Shown here: piece after piece, positions 8,014 to 11,900 of the stretch
Numbering within the stretch: position 1 is the first letter of the stretch
Layout: every line of letters starts with the position of its first letter
Assembly: GCA_021159105.1 (NCBI GenBank)
Contig: JAGGSM010000182.1
Coordinates: 1-11,900 of the forward strand
Reading direction: 5' to 3'
DNA: 11,900 nt
Source of the DNA: Candidatus Bipolaricaulota bacterium
Lineage (GTDB): Bacteria; Bipolaricaulota; Bipolaricaulia; UBA7950; UBA9294
Translations under genes and position numbers: made by a program
The notes under the pieces: generated by a model
Told to the model about the DNA's origin: nothing
Databases searched by the model: none
The model's input: the letters and a program-made list of their open reading frames with translations, nothing else

Positions 8014-11000
8014 ACATAATGGGTTTCCATATTTTTTGAAGAATTCATCTGGAGACAAAACCTCTTCAACTTGAGTATCGTTTTCTATTATACCATTCGC
8101 TTTTAAATCATGAGTTGATGTCGCGTCTTCTTTCCCTGCGACTTCATCAACTTTCTTTACAACTTCTTCCTCAGAAATAGCTTCTGTTTCAGTAGTTGCT
8201 TCAGTAGTTGCCTCTGTATACCCTTCACTAGGAGGAGCATCATTGAGCCATTCCATTGTTTCTGCCCAAGAGTCAAATCCTGCAATATAGTTTGCAGGAA
8301 GTCCCTTGTTACTGTTTATATGATATTTCTCTATACCAGTACCACGTTCCTTAGATACACTATATCCATTTATATCTATTGATTTGTCTACAGTAGGAGG
8401 AGTTACACCAGTTCCCTGAGTCTCATCTATATCTTCTTCAGTCTCTTCCTCTGTATCTTCTTCAACATCTTCCTCATCATCAGTTTCCTCTTCATCTTCA
8501 GTCTCTACTTCTTCCTCGACATCTTCCTCTTCAGCAGTGTCTTCAGTAGATTGTTGGTTCTGAGATGGATTAAGTTTTTCAACCTCAGCTAATTCAGCTT
8601 CACGTTGATCTATAAATGTTTTTATTTCTCCAACAGCTTGTTCTGATTCTCTAACATCTTCAGCAGTAGAACCAGCATCTAACTTGATATTCATCATAGC
8701 CTTAACTACTTTTGCAAGTTCTTTTCTATCTTTCTTGAGACCTTCTCTTATCTCTGCTGCGGTTTCAAAAGCATTATTTCTAGCATATTCATCTTTGGCT
8801 CCAGGCTCTATATTTGCAGAGTTTGTAGCAAGTCTTCTTCTTAAGAGATCTGCTTGCTTCTGATTAAGAGTACCATGGTTCTCAAGTTCATTAATATATC
8901 TGTGAATCTTGTCGAATTCCTCTTGACTATCTATATTCTCTTGCGTAACAAGTCTTCTTATCTTTTGTCTGTTCTCTTGTTTCTTTGAAGGATCAAGTGA
9001 AAACTTAGAATCTTCCTCTTTATCATACTCATTATTTACATCATAGTCTACAGTAGATGTCTTACCTCTACCGGTATTATCTCTGTTTCGAGTATCAACT
9101 CTACTATCAAGAACTTCATTTGCCATATCTGAATAAACAGTATCACCATCTTCTTTAGATGTTTCTTCCTCTATGAAAGACTTAAGAGCTGCATCAGAGT
9201 ACCCAGTGAGCTTATTTTGGACTTCTCTCTTTAAGGCCTTACGTTTACTTGGTGAACCAGGTATAACGCTATATAGAGCTTTTAGAGCAGTACCTATTCC
9301 GGTTTTTGCTTCTATTTCACTAGAACCAACATCCTCACGTTTAATTTCTTTGTCACTACGTTCAAAAGATTTACCAGGTTTATTTTCATTTCTTATTTCT
9401 TGTGCTCTAGTTTTGTTGTCAGTCATAACCTTGATTTCATCTTGTTTGCGTTTTTTCGCAAACTCAATCATCTTCTTGGTTCGTTCTTTAGTGTTTTCTA
9501 CAATTTTATCTTTGTTCTCTTCTAAAATTACATCTTCTGATACAGCTACGGCTGATGTTACTCCTGTTTCGCTATCCATGAGTATATTGCGAACATTGTC
9601 CAAATAGTTCTCTTCAAATGATTCTATGATTTCTTTGTCAGTAGCTTCTTCATCAAGTTCAAGTCTAACAATAACTTCTGCTTTTGATGTTGGATCCATA
9701 ATAACATTCTCAATAATAGCTAAAGCATTTTCCTTAACTTCTTCTCTCTCAAGAGACTCGTCGGAGTTAAGGATGGTTCTAGTCTCATGTTCTCTAATGG
9801 CTATAACATTATCGTCCTCTGTATTTGCAAGATCTTCTGCAGTCTCAATAGTCTCAAGTTCAGCAGTAGAAGCATCAAGGTTGACTATTACATCATTAGT
9901 TGCACTGATGGTATCATCTATATCTTCTATCTGCATTTCAAATTCAGGTTCAGACATATTGGCTATATCGTTTCGTACCTGTGCATCATCAAGATTTGAT
10001 TTGATTCTACCAGGTACCGCAGCTAATCCAGCAGCAGCAGTTCCACCAGTAGACATACTAAATCCAAGTAATGAACCAGTAGCAACAGCCTGGTCGGCTT
10101 CATTTGATGTAGCTATTTCAAGTACACTCTTTTTTTTGTCAGGAGATTGATCTTGTGACATATACTTCTCAGATGTAAACTCAGACCCCTCTTGAACTCC
10201 TTCAAAACCTGTACCAACAGCAATAGCCCCAATGGTTTGACCTACACGCTTCCACAGCTTGTCTCTGGTCTTTTTCATTATTGCGTCTTTGAGATATTTA
10301 CCACCAAGCTTCATACCTATTTTCTCAGCAAAAAGGTTCACTGTTTCCCATACAGCCATTCCAGCCATTTGCTTTGCAGAAGGATCTTCTCCATCATTGT
10401 TATGCTTATATTCATTAGAATAGGAATTTACACGTTTAGCTATAACAGCAAAAATCATACCTGGAGCCATAATAGCTGCCATTTCAGGTATTGACTCTGC
10501 GAGTAAAGAACCAATGTTAGGTACAGCATTCTTAGCCCATTCGACGTAGTTCCCGTCATCGAGAGCCTTATTCGCCTTCTTCATATCAGTGGCAAAGCTA
10601 TTTCTAAATTCAGGACTTACTCCAGCAAATAAATCTTTTGCATTCATATGTCCTTTATTCTTGTTTCCCTTCTCATCATATTCAAGGAAGTCCTTTACAT
10701 TTCGCCCCGAACCAAGGAAATCTTCATTTCCTTCTCCATACCTATCCATGATTGTCCCAGGTTCCATTCCTAGTCTCTTCTCAAACCAGGTCCCCATTTT
10801 GTTGCCCATGTGTGTAGTTTCTGCAGCAAGACCAGTAGCTGCAGCTTGCATTACATCAATATTCTCTCCTAGCCAGCCATCATCTTTGTTGGATGCTGCA
10901 TTCCATACTCCTCCGGCAGGAGTGTCTACAAAGTTTCCATCTTTATCTTTTCTGCCAAAGAGTGCCATCTTCTTATCATCATAGTATTCAGATGCTCCGG

Positions 11001-11781
11001 AACCAAGTTGTTGTCTTCTTAATGCTGACTCTTTAGAACCATCATCAAACATATCTCTAGCATCAAGACTGCCAGTATTTCCGTGAATTACACCTTCAAA
11101 TTGTCTAGCAAGTTCATCTGGAAGTTCCCAATTCATATAAGCATTGTTTTGATCGATTCCCTCTTTGCCTGACTCCCATCCATATAGTTCACCGTTAGGC
11201 ATGGTTACAGGCGTTCCATCTTCATTTTTAGCTAGTCCAGGGCTATATCGTTCTTTCACTCCAAAGGCAGAGTATCCAAACTTGTCAATACCTTCATCTG
11301 TTTTAGAATTTCCTCCATAAATGAATCCTGTTCTTCCACCATCATAGGGGGTTCTCGCACCATCAGAACCAAGCATTTGATACTTTTCACCTGTCTCATC
11401 ATCAGTATATACTCGTTGATTATATACATTGGACATTATGTCTTGCATTTGTTTTGTATTGTATGAGTTATATATCTTGTTGTGGTTCTGGATAGGCTTA
11501 CCACGATAGTTGGTATATCCGTTATCTAGGTTTTGGAATTGACTAAAGGGACGCTCGGAACCATCTGGATTTAGGGTACCGTGACGTGGTTTTGGAGCTA
11601 TTTTGGCTCTCTTCTCTGCATCTTTTGCTTCAACATTGGCAACTTTATCTTCATATTTGCTGCTAGATAATGCAAATATTTCTTCATTTGCAGCAGCAAG
11701 TTGTTCATCGTATGAACCTGCAGCAGGAGCATCATCACTGATGGTTCCTTGGGATGCAAGTATATCATCTAGTAATGACAT
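8011..11781 (-). CDS. Large probable virion/ejection protein, possible detached N-terminal arm of vRNAP
   Basis: This 1256-residue protein has no enzyme motif that I can identify. Residues 1-400 are polar and rich in Gly, Asn, Asp and Tyr. Residues 431-448, 516-526 and 565-591 are hydrophobic or Gly/Ala-rich segments, with FEGVQEGSEF at 526-535 between the last two, a pattern common in long phage internal virion proteins. Residues 595-850 and 930-1075 are charged helices, probably coiled coil, with KFSLD at 926-930. Residues 1080-1121 are extremely acidic, then a small INGYSV...HINS...FDSWAETMEWL module and a TEATTEAT repeat precede the C-terminus. It starts 9 nt after the upstream gene, with AAAGGA five nt before ATG. 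It ends 9 nt before the polymerase gene and in the same frame. Size and place suggest it replaces the N-terminal 1000 residues of N4 gp50. A separate ejection or tail-tunnel protein is the alternative. Confidence 0.65.
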   Translation of the reverse strand: MSLLDDILASQGTISDDAPAAGSYDEQLAAANEEIFALSSSKYEDKVANVEAKDAEKRAKIAPKPRHGTLNPDGSERPFSQFQNLDNGYTNYRGKPIQNHNKIYNSYNTKQMQDIMSNVYNQRVYTDDETGEKYQMLGSDGARTPYDGGRTGFIYGGNSKTDEGIDKFGYSAFGVKERYSPGLAKNEDGTPVTMPNGELYGWESGKEGIDQNNAYMNWELPDELARQFEGVIHGNTGSLDARDMFDDGSKESALRRQQLGSGASEYYDDKKMALFGRKDKDGNFVDTPAGGVWNAASNKDDGWLGENIDVMQAAATGLAAETTHMGNKMGTWFEKRLGMEPGTIMDRYGEGNEDFLGSGRNVKDFLEYDEKGNKNKGHMNAKDLFAGVSPEFRNSFATDMKKANKALDDGNYVEWAKNAVPNIGSLLAESIPEMAAIMAPGMIFAVIAKRVNSYSNEYKHNNDGEDPSAKQMAGMAVWETVNLFAEKIGMKLGGKYLKDAIMKKTRDKLWKRVGQTIGAIAVGTGFEGVQEGSEFTSEKYMSQDQSPDKKKSVLEIATSNEADQAVATGSLLGFSMSTGGTAAAGLAAVPGRIKSNLDDAQVRNDIANMSEPEFEMQIEDIDDTISATNDVIVNLDASTAELETIETAEDLANTEDDNVIAIREHETRTILNSDESLEREEVKENALAIIENVIMDPTSKAEVIVRLELDEEATDKEIIESFEENYLDNVRNILMDSETGVTSAVAVSEDVILEENKDKIVENTKERTKKMIEFAKKRKQDEIKVMTDNKTRAQEIRNENKPGKSFERSDKEIKREDVGSSEIEAKTGIGTALKALYSVIPGSPSKRKALKREVQNKLTGYSDAALKSFIEEETSKEDGDTVYSDMANEVLDSRVDTRNRDNTGRGKTSTVDYDVNNEYDKEEDSKFSLDPSKKQENRQKIRRLVTQENIDSQEEFDKIHRYINELENHGTLNQKQADLLRRRLATNSANIEPGAKDEYARNNAFETAAEIREGLKKDRKELAKVVKAMMNIKLDAGSTAEDVRESEQAVGEIKTFIDQREAELAEVEKLNPSQNQQSTEDTAEEEDVEEEVETEDEEETDDEEDVEEDTEEETEEDIDETQGTGVTPPTVDKSIDINGYSVSKERGTGIEKYHINSNKGLPANYIAGFDSWAETMEWLNDAPPSEGYTEATTEATTETEAISEEEVVKKVDEVAGKEDATSTHDLKANGIIENDTQVEEVLSPDEFFKKYGNPLC
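8189..8212 (-). repeat. 12-bp tandem repeat encoding TEAT units
   Basis: On the plus strand TCAGTAGTTGCT (8189-8200) is followed directly by TCAGTAGTTGCC (8201-8212). The two copies differ in one base and encode the repeated Thr-Glu-Ala-Thr near the C-terminus of the 1256-aa protein. It looks like a simple in-frame duplication inside a flexible tail. Confidence 0.65.
8419..8544 (-). other. Highly acidic low-complexity tract in the 1256-aa protein
   Basis: Residues 1080-1121 contain 31 Asp/Glu in 42 positions, broken only by Thr, Val, Ala and Ile. The coding DNA is a run of GAA/GAG/GAT/GAC codons, seen on the plus strand as repeated TCTTC/CTC. Such a tract could be a disordered DNA-mimic or spacer segment, or could keep the protein soluble when packed near DNA. 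Replication slippage may change its length between relatives. Confidence 0.75.
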
Positions 11782-11786
11782 GTTTA

Positions 11787-11792
11787 TCCTTT
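11787..11792 (-). promoter_or_regulatory. Ribosome binding site of the 1256-aa gene
   Basis: AAAGGA on the minus strand lies 5 nt before ATG 11781 and shares bases with the TAA stop of the upstream gene (11791-11793). It fixes the start and implies coupled translation, the same arrangement as at the next gene boundary. Confidence 0.7.
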
Positions 11793-11900
11793 AATTATTA
11801 GGTTTAAGTGCTCTTATTGCATCGGCATTTTTATCTACTATCTTTTTTATATCTTTGGGCATGTAGCTACCCTTTCCTTGCTTGATACCTTTCTTCTTGG
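11791..11900 (-). CDS. C-terminal end of an unidentified late protein (partial)
   Basis: The frame is open from the window edge to TAA 11791-11793, giving 36 residues rich in lysine (KKKGIKQGKGSYMPK at the start, ALKPNN at the end). No family is recognised. It lies 9 nt upstream of the 1256-aa gene on the same strand and in the same frame, with the downstream ribosome binding site overlapping its stop. It is therefore probably a member of the same late transcript. By N4 synteny it may be a small virion or ejection protein, which is inference only. Its start is outside the window. Confidence 0.6.
   Translation of the reverse strand, partial: KKKGIKQGKGSYMPKDIKKIVDKNADAIRALKPNN

Noticed and set aside
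9626..10150. Plus-strand open frames opposite the 1256-aa gene, including a 174-codon Ser-rich one.
   Set aside because: These are antisense shadows of Glu/Asp/Ala-rich coding sequence. Their Ser-rich, low-complexity composition and lack of ribosome binding sites do not support real genes.

Overview
The window is AT-rich phage DNA, apparently from an N4-like (Schitoviridae-type) podophage genome, either a lytic phage or a phage contig. No host genes, tRNAs, rRNAs, insertion sequences or CRISPR arrays were seen. The N4-like call rests on one giant minus-strand protein (2558 aa) that carries every catalytic motif of a single-subunit RNA polymerase. The motif spacing resembles the N4 virion RNA polymerase (vRNAP, gp50) more than T7 RNAP. 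The layout also fits N4, where the vRNAP gene ends a long leftward late block and faces rightward genes.

Layout, left to right. (1) Positions 1-266 hold two plus-strand genes: the tail of an unidentified CDS, then a 63-aa protein with two membrane segments and a very basic tail. (2) Positions 267-324 are the only non-coding stretch of note, a convergent junction with two stem-loops that may end transcription from both sides. (3) Positions 325-8001 (minus) encode the vRNAP-like giant. Its order is promoter-binding/N-terminal region, polymerase core, Ser/Thr/Lys-rich linker, DEDDh 3'-5' exonuclease domain, HExxH zinc metallopeptidase domain, and a long C-terminal region. (4) Positions 8011-11781 (minus) encode a 1256-aa probable virion protein with hydrophobic/glycine-rich segments, long charged helices and a very acidic tract. 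(5) Positions 11791-11900 (minus) hold the C-terminus of another gene.

The three minus-strand ORFs share one reading frame. Each boundary is a single TAA, then 9 nt containing a Shine-Dalgarno sequence, then ATG. The 1256-aa and 2558-aa proteins together are about the size of the single 3500-aa N4 gp50. In the 2558-aa protein the polymerase core starts near the N-terminus, so it lacks the roughly 1000-residue N-terminal arm of N4 gp50. The 1256-aa protein may be that arm as a separate polypeptide.

How it may work (inference): the proteins would be packaged in the capsid and ejected with the DNA. The polymerase would then transcribe early genes, while the nuclease and peptidase domains act on host nucleic acid or protein, or on the virion proteins themselves. 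This matches the 'polyvalent protein' theme described for phages and conjugative elements. The polymerase-exonuclease-peptidase fusion and the split architecture are the most notable points.
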